From: Sipunculus nudus
Lineage: Eukaryota; Annelida; Sipuncula; Golfingiida; Sipunculidae
Direction of reading: 5' to 3'
Assembly: GCA_026874595.1 (NCBI GenBank)
Contig: CM049317.1
Span: forward strand, 55,276,118 to 55,340,117
DNA: 64,000 nucleotides
In this document: positions 24,191 to 36,780 of the stretch, one piece after another
Numbering within the stretch: the stretch's first letter is position 1
Layout of the letters: each line of letters opens with the position of its first letter
Notes under the pieces: model-generated
Database searches by the model: none
What the model saw: only the letters and a program-made list of their open reading frames with translations
Told to the model about the DNA's origin: nothing
Made by a program: the position numbers and the translations under genes

Positions 24191-24922
24191 TGTGTCTGTG
24201 TAGCGCCAGCATAGTTCATGGGAGACGTGCGAGTTGGCCCGGCCCACGTGAGGGTTCTGACGTGTAGAAACACAGTGTTCTTTGTTCTAGATGTTTCAAG
24301 TGTTCCGGTACAGTGTGCATTGTCCTATAGAGTTTACCATTTCTACAATTTTCGGATAAAAGTTATAAATAGGGCTGTGTTTAGAGCCGAGAGAGAGAGA
24401 GGAGAGAGAAGACTGTGAGTCAGTTTTGGACCTATCCAATAATTGCAGTAGTGTCAGGGATTCTACGAACTCTAGGCAGATTTTGTGGGACTGTCTCCAG
24501 CTTGCCTTCGGGATTATTACAAGAGCTTTACTTTGCTTTTACAAAAGCTTTTACTATTTGAACTGTTTACGTGGATTATTAGTTTTAAAGGACTTGTTGA
24601 GCTGTGACAGTGGTGGTATATCCAGAAAAGCCTATGATCCGTACACTGGTACTGTACACTTTAATTATTATACTGTGTAATTGTTTTGATTTACTGTTTT
24701 ACTGTTGTTATACTGTGTAATTGTATTGATTTAGTGTATTGTAGTGTTAGGATTGTTTTAAGAATGAATTATTTGTTAACAAAAAAACACAGACTTTATC
24801 CATTCCCCTAGACATTACATGCTGCCTAGTGTTACAGAATCTGAATTTTTTTATTTCCATAACACAATTTATGCTCGTCACTACTACCTGATCTGTCGTT
24901 ATTAGGTTCCATAACAATATTT
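24191..24922 (+). mobile_element. LTR-like or promoter-bearing segment (tentative)
   Basis: A TATA-like ttataaatag at 24,363-24,372 is followed by a GA-rich stretch and about 500 bases with only a short frame (24,426-24,680, 84 codons, no domain). A ~40-base direct repeat (ttatactgtgtaattg) occurs at about 24,667 and 24,707. The right part (24,868-24,922) is shared with 17,700-17,767. This combination suggests a solo LTR or similar element. The left boundary is a guess. A first exon of an unrecognised gene is the alternative. Confidence 0.35.
24363..24372 (+). promoter_or_regulatory. TATA-box-like sequence
   Basis: ttataaatag, preceded by ggataaaag and followed about 25-30 bases downstream by a GA-rich tract. 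TATA-like strings are frequent in AT-rich DNA, so this alone is weak. Confidence 0.35.
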
Positions 24923-25188
24923 GAAGAGTGGGTCGAGCAGGTCTTCCACAAAAAAGATTGCGAAGTGACGTCATTTTTACGGAATCCAAGAGTTCAAGTA
25001 TACACGCACATACGCAAATACGCTGACCGACACATGGAAACACCTCAGTTAAAAAAATCATATGAACGATTTAATTATCACGCATATACGCTTATACGCG
25101 CACATGGAAACACCCCTTTATAGATTATGCATGTAAACGTCAAAATTAATCTACGAATTCAGGTCTTCACACACGCATATACTGATTC

Positions 25189-25193
<5 letters not shown>

Positions 25194-25250
<57 letters not shown>
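25194..25250. repeat. (TA)n microsatellite
   Basis: About 28 TA dinucleotides with one interruption. Confidence 0.95.
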
Positions 25251-28200
25251 GACAACAAACAAAAACACTTCACTATAATACGAATGCAAATGACCATGTG
25301 CAGGTGTTCGGGCAAACAATCTAATTATTACTGATATAATTTATAACATAAACACAGCCAAAGTAATGACCCACAAACAGGGTTTCGGTATCTGTAAAAA
25401 TGTATATGTATATAAAATTAATCTAACCGTCGAAGTATTGACGAGCATAGGAGCTTTTGTTTGTTTGTTCGAAACGTTCTTGTCTACTTTGAGTGACAAA
25501 TTCTGACCTTCCATTAACCCTATATCTTTTTATACTTTTATACGACACTTGTTTTTTTAAATACCTTAAGGCTTTTTTGCACCAAAGACAAATCACTCAA
25601 GTGTTGAGATATCTGACGGCAAAATATTACTCACCATTGTTTGAAATTCATATAGTTATTATATATAAATCTAAATTGATGTACAGTATTACGACATTTT
25701 ATTGACGTCAAAAAATGATGATATGATGATGTCACAGAGATGACGCAACAATGGATTTTGTACGTGTCACTTTCGCGTGACTTTTGGTAAATCACGTGGA
25801 CAAACAGGTAAAGGCCACTGAGAAATGACGCCAATATTTTACAGCTCTTTCAAAACAACAGCACCCCGGCGAAAATAAACTCCCTTGTTTCATACTTCCC
25901 TAAATTTACATAAATCACCGCATTTACGCCTGTGATAAAAGAAACTTATTTTTTTTCGTATCTTAGAAACCAGACGAACAAAATATCAAGACAGGATCTG
26001 ATAGGTAAGTTGAATGGATGGTAGATCGAAAACAGATCGGAAATGTTTTGATATGTAAAGTTTGGGACCGGTGAGCTTACAACCTTACCTTACATTAAGT
26101 TCCATGTAACAACCGCCCGAGCCACAAGGTCGACTGTTTAAGTATCACCGTCCAAACGTATGTCTGTGGTAAAAGAACTGAAATGTCAGAGACCATAACA
26201 TAAAGTATGCTTGGTTTTCACTTTAAACACACTAGTTGTATACCAGTAATTTCGACATGGGACCTGAGACATTCTTTTTTTTATTTTTACGGAAAACGGC
26301 TGTCACAATGATCAGATGTTGAGAAATTTAAAGAAATAATCCTGTCAGGGTTCAAAAAGGGCGAGGCGATGTAACATGAAAGTACTTAGGTGACAGCGCC
26401 CTAGCCATGACAACATGACACTCAGGCCTTCGGAAATAAACTGATAGGACCTGGAGTCATGATGGCAGTCACAACAGAACGCCCATTCTAAGGGTCGGAT
26501 CAAAATATTTCCTGTCTGGTATTATTTGGCATCACAGGCTTATATGATCGTATTATATGTGCCTAATATCGTAGGAAAAGGGTTGTTACACACAAATTAT
26601 TACATTTATTTCCTCCTTTCGTCACTGTGGCACCGATTCACGTAAAGAGGTACTTCTCGTTGGAAACTGAAGTGTCATGACGGGGTCGTGTATGTAAACT
26701 TGGATGTCCGAAGCCCGAAGCCGGAAACCAAGGAATTGTTTTATAAATAATGCAGTTTAAAGCATATACAAAATACTAACGCTTCAATACGGTTTTGTTT
26801 TTTCCCGATAGAATAAGATCTTTACTATCATTCTGTGAACACTTATAGTTATTCATTCTTTGATCTGAAAGTTATGGACGATTTTGTGCTCGGAAGCCAT
26901 CTCGGAAGTCACTCAGAAGTGCTGGGATATGTGATATAAATATGTATAACTCGGAAGTCACAGAGACGCACTGGTTAACTTGTGGTCAGTTAAGAGCCAC
27001 AGCCCAAATGCAGTTTCATTATAATTATAGTTGCATGCATGTATTTAAATTGCTTATGCATGATTCTGCTTTTAATGAGTGTATAATACAATACATGATA
27101 CAAAATCGGAAAACTATGTTCTCAATTTTTTTATTTGTAAATTTAATATAAATGTATACAGATATGTGGCTGTATTTTCACGCAATGTATTTCACCCCAT
27201 GAAATATATTAATAAAATCTAGAGCCATGTTTTTGTTAAAGATATTTATATTTACATGGGCAGGTTATGGGAGGGGATGATTTTAATTCTTAAAATATAC
27301 AATGTAAAGAGGACATTTTGAGGCACCTTAAACAAAAGATAATAAGGATTTTCTGTTCCGCAACTATTCTCTTACATATTTTTGAAAAATGTTTTCAACC
27401 TTTAGGTTGTTGGGCTTTAATATTTATAATTCTATAAAATTACGGTATAAACTGGAAAATCCAAATATCCAAAAGTTTGTAACATGTTAATGTCAATGAT
27501 GAAATACGCGTTTATACATTTATACCTTGCAAAATGTCACCTTTTAAATGTAGTACTCGTTGTAAAATAATTGATATGTTTAAGTCTTATAACAATCTTT
27601 GCATTTTACAGACTTTTGTGATCTGTGAGCGCACAGGCTCGGGCAGCAGAGCACAGTGCGTGAGTCTGAATACCAGCCGAGGAGCCGTGTTATGACCGAG
27701 AAAAGTGACATGTGATAACAGAAAGACTCAATCTCTAAATATACTAGTATATTTTTGGATGCACTCAAAGTGGAGTAAAAATCACAGACTTGTTCATTAA
27801 TATCGCCAACTAATGAACTGGAAAGTAATAAATTTAATTCTGTAATTGCTAGGGGATAAAAAGGTAATCTGAAAGTAAATGAAAATTGATTACGAATAAA
27901 TGGGAAAAGAACTCGATACGTCTGAACGGGATTGCGCCCCCTATGGATGCACCACTGAATAATAAATATGGTATAATAAACCCTAATATGGCATTAAAAT
28001 ACAGTTAAAAATTACGATGTCATTCAATATGAATAAATAACATACTAATACATGATCGATTTGTAAATTAAGCAAATAATTATTTTTTTTAAATTCAAAT
28101 TAATTCTTGTTCAAGTTTTTAACACTTCCTTCAAACTTTTTCAATCTTGTATTTATATTCTAATAATTTTACTCCTGATGTTTCAACATAATATTTCAAC

Positions 28201-29462
28201 TTCAAATAAATGGATATTTAATAATATTTTAAAGTATATTTGCAACTGATTTCACTGTAAAGCGTTATAATATATGCATGATAAGGGCATCTAAACAGAA
28301 TGTGCTCCCTTCAACTTCGGATTACTTTACGATTACAACGATCTCGATAAAAATTCCATGCTTGCAGTTTTGTGTACAGAGGAGATCATTGAATGTAAAA
28401 TCTTTAATAAATAACCATGTAGAATCTTTATCGACACGTATGACATTTGGGGCTTCAAGTAAAATTCTGTCTAGAGGTGACCTGGTGTCTCAAAGATGCT
28501 ACGGGATATAGGCATTTTTAATGAACCTGTTGCTTATCTAAGTTTCATACCTTGAAATTCCACATAAAAATAATGAAACCATGCAATAATCGAACCAAAC
28601 CGTTTTGATAGATAAAGTTAGATATTTACCGCTAAGATAAATATTTCAAATACAAATATAAATTATTCCTATTCTACTTTTGCTGTTTAGTCATTTTTTA
28701 TCTTTATATAATCCATCTGAATATTCCGTGCATACTCACTATTTTTATTTGATTCTTATATTTTAATCCTCAGAAACAAAATTAACAGATAGGATGTTTT
28801 TTCTTAGGCCTGGTAATCACCGGTCTATAGTCGGAATTCTCGATACAAGAGTACCGTGCGCTTTCGGACCTCCTTCCCTTCGGACTTAATAGTTGCTGGT
28901 ATCAGTTTTTATTATTAAACAGATTTTTTTTTATATCTATAACATTTGCTCTTTGCTCATTTATTTTTAAACATTTACTGAACTTAACTGGCTATGCCAA
29001 ATGTTTTGTGTAATGTTTTATTGATTTGTTGTTGATTTTTTTCAATTGACGTATTTTACAATATATCTATAAAAGGTATTGATGTTTGTGCCCTGCGGTT
29101 TTACAAATGTTCAGAACATTAATTTGATGAATATTGTACCTAACAGCATAAAAAATATCGATTAAATATTAAACAGTTCTGAAAAAAAACAGAAAATATT
29201 GTTTTTATATTATCAAAAAAATTTACAATCGGCATCATATCTATTTACACATGCATTGTGTATTTCTCTCTATTAAGGTATTGTTAATGTTTGTGTTTTC
29301 TTTTTAAATTTGCAGGATACGTCTGATGAAGTCATTATCAAACAAATTATTGTAAAGCATCATGTATATAATGCTATTTATGCAAAATTTCAAAACATGA
29401 ATTGAAACAGGTTCCATTTACAGCAGGAACATATAGGGGAAAATATCACATTTATCAGATAT

Positions 29463-29464
<2 letters not shown>
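25251..29464. other. AT-rich sequence without recognised genes
   Basis: Short frames (62-77 codons) near 25,493, 26,942, 27,580 and 28,278 have no motif and no neighbour support. cggaag-type words recur near 26,700-26,960 and 30,010-30,200, which may mark remnants of one large element. I see no convincing structure. Confidence 0.4.

Positions 29465-29512
<48 letters not shown>
29465..29512. repeat. (TA)n microsatellite
   Basis: About 24 TA dinucleotides. Confidence 0.95.
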
Positions 29513-29515
<3 letters not shown>

Positions 29516-31159
29516 CAATGTGTGCAACCTGACCACGAAATGTAAAATATAACTTGGCATAAAAGGTTTACATTATAGATAAGAGCTTCAGAGATTCATT
29601 AACGTGATGAAATATTTTGGTCAATGGAAAAGGAAAATAAATATTTTATTCAAAACAACCTTTAAAAAATATTTACTGGACGTTTTGAGGTTTTTGTCAA
29701 ATTTTCTGTTTATGTCTCTATGATATTATCAGGGTAATTTTTATAGGAACACATTTGTAATGTGAATAAAATATGATCAAAATCTTTAATCTTTTCATGT
29801 TTCCACCATCATAAAATACAGAAACAGCGTAAAATATTGACGAGTTAATATAATCTTGTTTAACAGAAATAAAATATCAATATAATATATTATAAAAACA
29901 GCATCATGAATGTTACAAAACAGATTGAGTTTATGAAAAATATGTCATATTGAAGAAATTGAAAATGCTTGACACGTTGCTGACGATATGATGACCAGTG
30001 CATTAGCCATTACTGGCTTCCGAGTTTTACACATTTGGACTATAACCAAGATTTGTTTACATAATGATAGAATAGACCTTATTCTATCAATAAAAATAAA
30101 ATAGTACTTTCCATTGATGTATTAGCATTTTAATTATGCTATGATCATTGCTTTATTTAAAAAATTCTTGCTTCCGACTTCGGACTTCCGAGTTTTACAC
30201 ATAGCCGTCTGGGAATCCCCTACCGGATGTTATGATTCTCCCGCTGAAGCCGTGTAGACGAGTTTTTTCGAGTGAAACCAGCCTCGGTATTAAAAACTGC
30301 TGCACGAATACACGTAAGTCAACCGTGGAAGTAATAATTATTATTTACCCCAACAGAATAACGTCACTTTTTGTCTTAACTCAGGAAAATGACAGCTTTA
30401 CTTCTAGAAGTAGATATAAATAAAATGTAGTGTCAGAAATGGCGTGCACATCTGCACATACTAGAATTGATGCGAACCCAATAGCTTGTACTGTCACCCC
30501 ATCGTTCTTCAGTTCATCTAAAATCGACGTTTGGGGTGACAGGCTGTCGCTAACAGCGCCCAGGCAATAATATGTTTGGTGAGATAAAAGTTTGGTGGAA
30601 AAAGGGACGTGTATCGGAAAAATTTAGATGGGAATAACTCTTATTTTTACCGCGCCCAAATCCTCAAATAATATTTTTTCCTGAAGCGGCGGCAGAGATC
30701 ATGTCAACTGTACCACGATCAGCACGGAAACCGCATTGACTTTCTGGTAGAACACCGTCTTCCTGGTATAAATTTAGGCGATTGGCTAGCACGGATCTTT
30801 TCGGCAATGCTCAGCGTATACCTCAAACGCGATATCAGCTACAACTCTATCTGTGTTTCTGTATACATAGCGTATCAATTTACCAGCTCAGTTCACAGGT
30901 AAGCCAAATATCAAGGCCAGCCAATAATACGAATGAATAGTTTTACAAAGGAAAAGAATCAATTTTATCCTAATATATTGTGGTGATTTATATTAGCATA
31001 AATTGTTAAAGGATTGTTTCTCTGGTGTTAATTTACCCTCCACAAAATTTAAATAAAATCCGTGCAGCATTTTTTTCTGAAAAATAGGTAACAGACAAGC
31101 GGACGTTCTTACCAGACCAAGGAGGAAATAAAAATGACCTCGAAGCCTTGCGGAGGCAT
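29513..31159. other. Unassigned sequence with two strong hairpins
   Basis: TGATAGAATA (30,065-30,074) and TATTCTATCA (30,080-30,089) are a perfect 10-bp inverted repeat with a 5-base loop. CTGTCACCCCA (30,491-30,501) and TGGGGTGACAG (30,532-30,542) are a perfect 11-bp inverted repeat. ttccgagttttacacat occurs twice (about 30,019 and 30,188). No gene is recognised. Confidence 0.5.
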
Positions 31160-31335
31160 AAACAGGGGCCGGTCAAGGATTTAGGAACAGGAAGGGTCCA
31201 ACCAAGGAGGACTAATAACAAAACCAAATAAAATTTCCCCAGGTCTGGAAAAGGAAGGGGTCCAGGCCTAAAAAAAAATGTCTGAACCACTTAAAAAGGT
31301 TACAGCTGCAGAGAAAGTGGAGGTCCGGACCCCAT
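31160..31335 (+). mobile_element. CAGGGG-end dispersed element, copy 3 (degraded)
   Basis: caggggccggtcaaggattt at the start, then ccaaccaaggaggactaata, then gtccggacccca near the end, in the same order as at 6053 and 12,662. No target duplication was found. Confidence 0.6.
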
Positions 31336-31440
31336 TTACTCCCCTCCGAACCATATGCTAATATGAATTCATGAGTAATAACGAAGGGGCACTGATCTAG
31401 CGATTTCAGATTACTCCCAATTCAGATACCGGTTCAAAAC

Positions 31441-31870
31441 ATTTGTTGCTTGCCGGAATCAAAGATTTCGGCAAGGATATTGCTCAGTTGCGTATGTCTG
31501 TTTGTTGCTTGCCGGAAATCTTCGATTTCGGCAAGTTGGTTGGTCAGTTGCGTATGTCCATTTGTCTGTTTTTTGCTTGCCGGAAGATTTCCGGCAAGCA
31601 TGTTGGTCAGTTGCGTATGTCCATTTGTCTGTTTGTTGCTTGCCGGAAATCTTCGATTTCGGCAAGTTGGTTGGTCAGTTGCGTATGTCCATTTGTTTGT
31701 TTTTTTGTTTATTGCTTGCCGGAAATCTTCGATTTCGGCAAGTTGGTTGGTCAGTTGCGTATGTCCATTTGTCTGTTTATTTGTTTTTTGCTTGCCGGAA
31801 ATCTTCGATTTCGGCAAGCATGTTGGTCAGTTGCGTATGTCTGTTTGTCTGTCTGTCTGTTTGTTTGTCT
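31441..31870 (+). repeat. Hairpin minisatellite, 6 units (megasatellite start)
   Basis: gcttgccgg begins at 31,448, 31,507, 31,575, 31,638, 31,714 and 31,790. Each unit carries an inverted repeat (GCTTGCCG..AAATC, loop ttc or aaa, GATTTCGGCAAGC), then ttggtcagttgcgtatgtc and a tgtc/tgtt microsatellite of varying length. Unit 3 has a shorter perfect stem (GCTTGCCGGAA/TTCCGGCAAGC). Several overlapping 60-170-codon frames are repeat artefacts. This is the left edge of the array. Confidence 0.9.
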
Positions 31871-33337
31871 GCACTCTCCTGGCCACAATTTTGCCACAAT
31901 CACCTTGAAACTTACAGGGATGTTGAAAAACATAATTTCTAGGTGCCCTATTGTTTTTGGTTAAAATAGGTCAAAGGTCAAAGGTCAAGGTCACGACAGG
32001 TATGGTTAACGGTTTTTGCACTATAACTTCGCCATTAATAGGCTTATCCACTTCTGCAATAGCTCATTTTTTTCGTCATCACCTGGCCTTTCTTTTGACA
32101 TGTAGCTTACTTAAATTTGCTGTTACCATGGTTACGCAATTTTGGGGAGAAATCATGGAATTTCGTGATATTTTTCAAATTTGCAGCAATCGTACTGATT
32201 CTGAGATATTTTATGTAACACAAGAATATCTCGAAATTGTTTTTTCAGATTTTGGAAATGGCCGCCAGGGGGCGTTGCAGATGAAAAAACATGAACATTT
32301 GTTTTGGTGCTATACCTCCAGAACTATTAAACATTGGGCCATTTCCATCACAGCACCTTCAACTGGGGTCCATGGGCTTATTTTTGCGCATAGGTGCCAA
32401 AGTGCGCTATTGCCAGATTTCTCTACTTTTGGGGTAAAACTTTTGAATTTTGAAAATATGCAGTTTTCAGCTTCTAACTCTGTCAGTTTTTATGCTGGAG
32501 AGGTCAATTTTTTTGCATCTTGTAGCCCTTGGTGAGTTCTCGGTGATCCAATCAAAAATCTTGCAAAATCTCGCACCGTTTCTCGTCAAACGAGAGTCTT
32601 CGAGATTTCATTAAATATGACCTACAGGTTGCATTTTTTTAACAATGGCTTTGAAATTGATATATTTTGTGTTATTTTATAAATATCTCGAAATCAGTTT
32701 TTCATTTTTTTGGAAATAGCCACCAGGGGGCGTGGTACCTGAAACACTGTAACATATCATTTTTCTGCAATATCTCAAAAAATATTAAACGTGACACCAT
32801 TTTTTTGGTGGTATCTGAAACTAGGAACATTGGCTTATTCCTCCGCACATGTAGCTTTGTACTGCCGTTACCATGGTTACCAAATTTTGGGGTAAAACGT
32901 GACAACTTGAAAATACGAAGTTTACCTGCTTCTATCTCTGTAGATATTTGCCATAGAAAGGTCTGGTTTTCGGCGTTAGACAGCATCCGTCTAGTTCTTA
33001 GTCATTCAATCGCAAGTCTCGTCATATCTCGCACCGTTTCTCGTGAAACGAGAACACGTGACCATTCAAAGAAATGCCTATAATTCTGTCCTTTTTACGC
33101 CACAGACACATGGTCTGCAGCGCCGGATAGCGTCGGACACTCGCAGTCACATTCAGGGGTCGCATTGTAAGTCTCGTCAAATCTCGCGCCGTGTTTCACC
33201 AAACCACGAAGTCACGTGCCGTCGCCGCAAGTGCCGGCAGGGTCCCTACGGTGGGCGGCCGGCGTGTGCAGCGGTGCGTGACGGCCTTTCCGGGCCCTGT
33301 CTATTATCATACATGTTGGAGGCACAGTCACAACTTT
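31871..33337 (+). repeat. Megasatellite body, copy 1
   Basis: Begins gcactctcctggccacaatt. Contains a run of AGGTCA half-sites (31,968-31,993), a gttaccatggttac palindrome (32,122), a CTCF-like motif (32,259-32,277), a tctcgtcaaacgaga palindrome (about 32,582), a second CTCF-like motif (32,717-32,735), a second palindrome (32,867), and a GC-rich stretch (33,105-33,305). The next copy begins 1,823 bases later. Frames of 194 and 138 codons are open here, but differences between copies are amino-acid-changing, so no coding call is made. Confidence 0.92.
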
Positions 33338-33690
33338 ATTGCTTGCCGGAAATCTTCGATTTCGGCAAGCATATTGCTCAGTTGCGTATGTCTGTTTGTC
33401 TGTTTGTTGCTTGCCGGAAATCTTCGATTTCGGCAAGCATGTTGGTCAGTTGCGTATGTCTGTTTGTTGCTTGCCGGAAATCTTCGATTTCCGCAAGCAT
33501 GTTGGTCAGTTCCGTATGTCCATTTGTCTGTTTGTTTGTTGCTTGCCGGAAATCTTCGATTTCGGCAAGTTGGTTGGTCAGTTGCGTATGTCCATTTGTC
33601 TGTTTTTTTGTTGCTTGCCGGAAATCTTCGATTTCGGCAAGCATATTGCTCAGTTGCGTATGTCTGTTTGTCTGTTTGTTTGTTTGTTTG
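33338..33690 (+). repeat. Hairpin minisatellite, 5 units
   Basis: gcttgccgg units lie between 33,340 and 33,690, in the same form as at 31,441. One unit has a mismatched right arm (gatttccgcaagc). Confidence 0.9.
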
Positions 33691-33693
33691 TCT

Positions 33694-35158
33694 GCACTCT
33701 CCTGGCCACAATTTTGCCACAATCACCTTGAAACTTGCAGGGATGATGAAAAACATAATTTCTAGGTGCCCTATTGTTTTTGGTTAAAATAGGTCAAAGG
33801 TCAAAGGTCAAGGTCACGACAGGTATGGTTAACGGTTTTTGCACTATAACTTCGCCATAAATAGGCTTATCCACTTCTGCAATAGCTCATTTTTTTCGTC
33901 ATCACCTGGCCTTTCTTTTGACATGTAGCTAACTTAAATTTGCTGTTACCATGGTTACGCAATTTTGGGGAGAAATCATGGAATTTCGTGATATTTTTCA
34001 AATTTGCAGCAATCGTACTGATTCTGAGATATTTTATGTAACACAAGAATATCTCGAAATTGTTTTTTCAGATTTTGGAAATGGCCGCCGGGGGGCGTTG
34101 CAGATGAAAAAACATGAAAATTTGTTTTCGTGCTATACCTCCAGAACTATTAAACATTGGGCCATTTCCATCACAGCACCTTCAACTGGGTACCATGGGC
34201 TTATTTTTGCGCATAGGTGCCAAAGTGCGCTATTGCCAGATTTCTCTATTTTTGGGGTAAAACTTTTGAATTTTGAAAATATGCAGTTTTCAGCTTCTAA
34301 CTCTGTCAGTTTTTATGCTGGAGAGGTCATTTTTTTTGCATCTTGTAGCCCTTGGTGAGTTCTCGGTGGTCCAATCAAAAATCTTGCAAAATCTCGCACC
34401 GTTTCTCGTCAAACGAGAGTCTTCGAGATTTCATTAAATATGACCTACAGGTTGCATTTTTTTAACAATGGCTTTGAAATTGATATATTTTGTGTTATTT
34501 ATAAATATCTCGAAATCAGTTTTTCATTTTTTTGGAAATAGCCACCAGGGGGCGTGGTACCTGAAACACTGTAACATATCATTTTTCTGCAATATCTCAA
34601 AAAATATTAAACGTGACACCATTTTTTTTGTGGTATCTGAAACTAGGAACATTGGCTTATTCCTCCGCACATGTAGCTTTGTACTGCCGTTACCATGGTT
34701 ACCAAATTTTGGGGTAAAACGTGACAACTTGAAAATACGAAGTTTACCTGCTTCTATCTCTGTTGATATTTGCCATAGAAAGGTCTGGTTTTCGGCGTTA
34801 GACAGCATCCGTCTAGTTCTTAGTCATTCAATCGCAAGTCTCGTCATATCTCGCACCGTTTCTCGTGAAACGAGAACACGTGACCATTCAAAGAAATGCC
34901 TATAATTCTGTCATTTTTACGCCACAGACACATGGTCTGCAGCGCCGGATAGCGTCGGACACTCGCAGTCACATTCAGGGGTCGCATTGTAAGTCTCGTC
35001 AAATCTCGCGCCGTGTTTCACCAAACCACGAAGTCACGTGCCGTCGCCGCAAGTGCCGGCAGGGTCCCTACGGTGGGCGGCCGGCGTGTGCAGCGGTGCG
35101 TGACGGCCTTTCCAGGCCCTGTCTATTATCATACATGTTAGAGGCACAGTCACAACTT
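33694..35158 (+). repeat. Megasatellite body, copy 2
   Basis: Nearly identical to copy 1. CTCF-like motifs lie at 34,082-34,100 (one A-to-G change in the core) and 34,539-34,557. gttaccatggttac lies at 33,945 and 34,689. The GC-rich part is 34,925-35,125. In the 136-codon frame every difference from copy 1 that I compared changes an amino acid. Confidence 0.92.
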
Positions 35159-35375
35159 TATTGCTTGCCGGAAATCTTCGATTTCGGCAAGCATATTGCT
35201 CAGTTGCGTATGTCTGTTTGTCTGTTTGTTGCTTGCCGGAAATCTTTGATTTCGGCAAGTTGGTTGGTCAGTTGCGTATGTCCATTTGTCTGTTTGTTGC
35301 TTGCCGGAAATCTTCGATTTCGGCAAGCATGTTGGTCAGTTGCGTATGTCTGTTTGTCTGTCTGTCTGTTTGTTT
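35159..35375 (+). repeat. Hairpin minisatellite, 3 units
   Basis: gcttgccgg begins at about 35,162, 35,235 and 35,299, followed by the tgtctgtctg microsatellite. Confidence 0.9.
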
Positions 35376-36780
35376 GTCTGCACTCTCCTGGCCACAAATT
35401 TGCCACAATAACCTTGAAACTTACAGGGATGATGAAAAACATAATTTCTAGGTGCCCTATTGTTTTTCGTTAACATAGGTGAAAGGTCAAGGTCAAGGTC
35501 GTCAAATCTTCCCAAAACGGTTTTTTCTTCATATCTTTGTGACTATTAGCCGTATCTACTTCAACAACAGCTCATTTTAATCGTCATTCCAAGGCCTGTC
35601 ATCTGGTGTGTAGCTGACCCAAATTTGCCGTAACCATGGTTACAAATTTTAGGGGAAAAGTCATGATATTCGAATATAAGGGGTCTTATTTTTCTAACTT
35701 TGTCAGTTTTAAAGCTAGTGTGATCTAGTTTTTTGCATCAGGTAGCATTCAACTAGTACTACAGGATTTTATAACAAGTATTGCAGTATCTCGTTAAATA
35801 TCTCGTGAATAGAGATATTTCGAGATTTAATTCATCTTTCGCCAAAGGCCACATTATTGCAGGAATCTTTCTGAAACTGACATATTATAAGTCCTACACT
35901 AGTATCTCGAAATCGTTTTTTTCATTTTTTGAATAGGGCCGCTAGGGGGCGCTGGATGCGAACCTCCCGAACATATGATATTTTGGCCATATCTCCAAAA
36001 TTATAAGCCTCAATTACATAAACTATAGCTTATTTTCTTCCTCTGAGTTTTCTCCATAACCTAGTGTAGTCATCTGGTCACAATTTTGTGACACTTTGTC
36101 AGTGTGTCTGTCTGTTTGTCAGTTGTCCACAAATTCGCCTGCTTGCTCTTGCGTCTCACATATAGCATTCTAAAGGGCACAGTTTTGAAAGAATCCTTTT
36201 GAAACTATTACATCTTAAGTCTTACACTAATATCTCGAAACCAATTTTTCATTTTCCGGATATGGCCGCTAGGGGGCGCTGAACTCGAACCTCTCCCAAC
36301 ATATCATGCTTTGGCAATATTTTCAAAACTATAAACCTCAGTTACATAAACTGTAGCTTTTTTCTTCCTTTGAGTCTTCTCCATAACCTGGAGTAGTCAT
36401 CTGGACTCAATTTTGAGTCACTTTGTCAGTGTTTTCGTCTGTTTGTCAGTTGTCCTCAAATTCGCCTGCTTGTTGGCTCTTGCGTCTCACATATAGCATT
36501 CTGTAGGCCACAGTTTTGACGGAATCCTTTTGAAACTATTACATCTTATGTCTTACACTAATATCTAGAAATAAATATTTTCATTTTCCGGATATGGCCA
36601 CTAGTGGGCGCTGCACACGACCCTCACACACATACCATTGTATTGGCCATATCTCTACACCCAAAGCCTCAGTTACATAAACTATAGCTTATGTTCTTAC
36701 TCTGAGTCTTCTCCATAACCTGGTAAAGTCATCTGGTCTCGGTCTTGGGTCACTTTGTCAGTATGTCCATATAAACTTTA
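35376..36780 (+). repeat. Module B block 1 (~330-bp tandem repeat)
   Basis: Starts like a body, then changes to ~330-base units. Each unit holds gtcactttgtcagtgtgtc, cttgcgtctcacatatagca, ctaatatctcgaaa, a CTCF-like site and cataaactatagctta. CTCF-like sites lie at 35,937-35,955, 36,263-36,281 and 36,595-36,613 (spacing 326 and 332). gtaaccatggttac, a perfect palindrome, lies at 35,629-35,642. No coding potential. Confidence 0.9.
36263..36281 (+). promoter_or_regulatory. CTCF-like motif (module B example)
   Basis: tggccgctagggggcgctg, compared with the widely used vertebrate CTCF consensus TGGCCACCAGGGGGCGCTA, differs at three positions that are tolerant in known sites. Binding in this organism is not shown. 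Confidence 0.5.

Noticed and set aside
27600-27720. Possible third tRNA-like or SINE head (GC-rich gagcgcacaggctcggg stretch)
   Set aside because: I could not find an A box and B box at the right spacing.
31441-31870. Possible CRISPR array because of regular palindromic repeats
   Set aside because: Units are 59-76 bp apart with spacers that are themselves repetitive, the genome is eukaryotic, and no cas genes are present.
33043-35473. Long plus frames (up to 240 codons) running through the hairpin minisatellite
   Set aside because: The sequence is periodic in all three frames (CLPEIFDFGK, ACRKSSISAS, LAGNLRFRQ), which is the signature of a translated DNA repeat.
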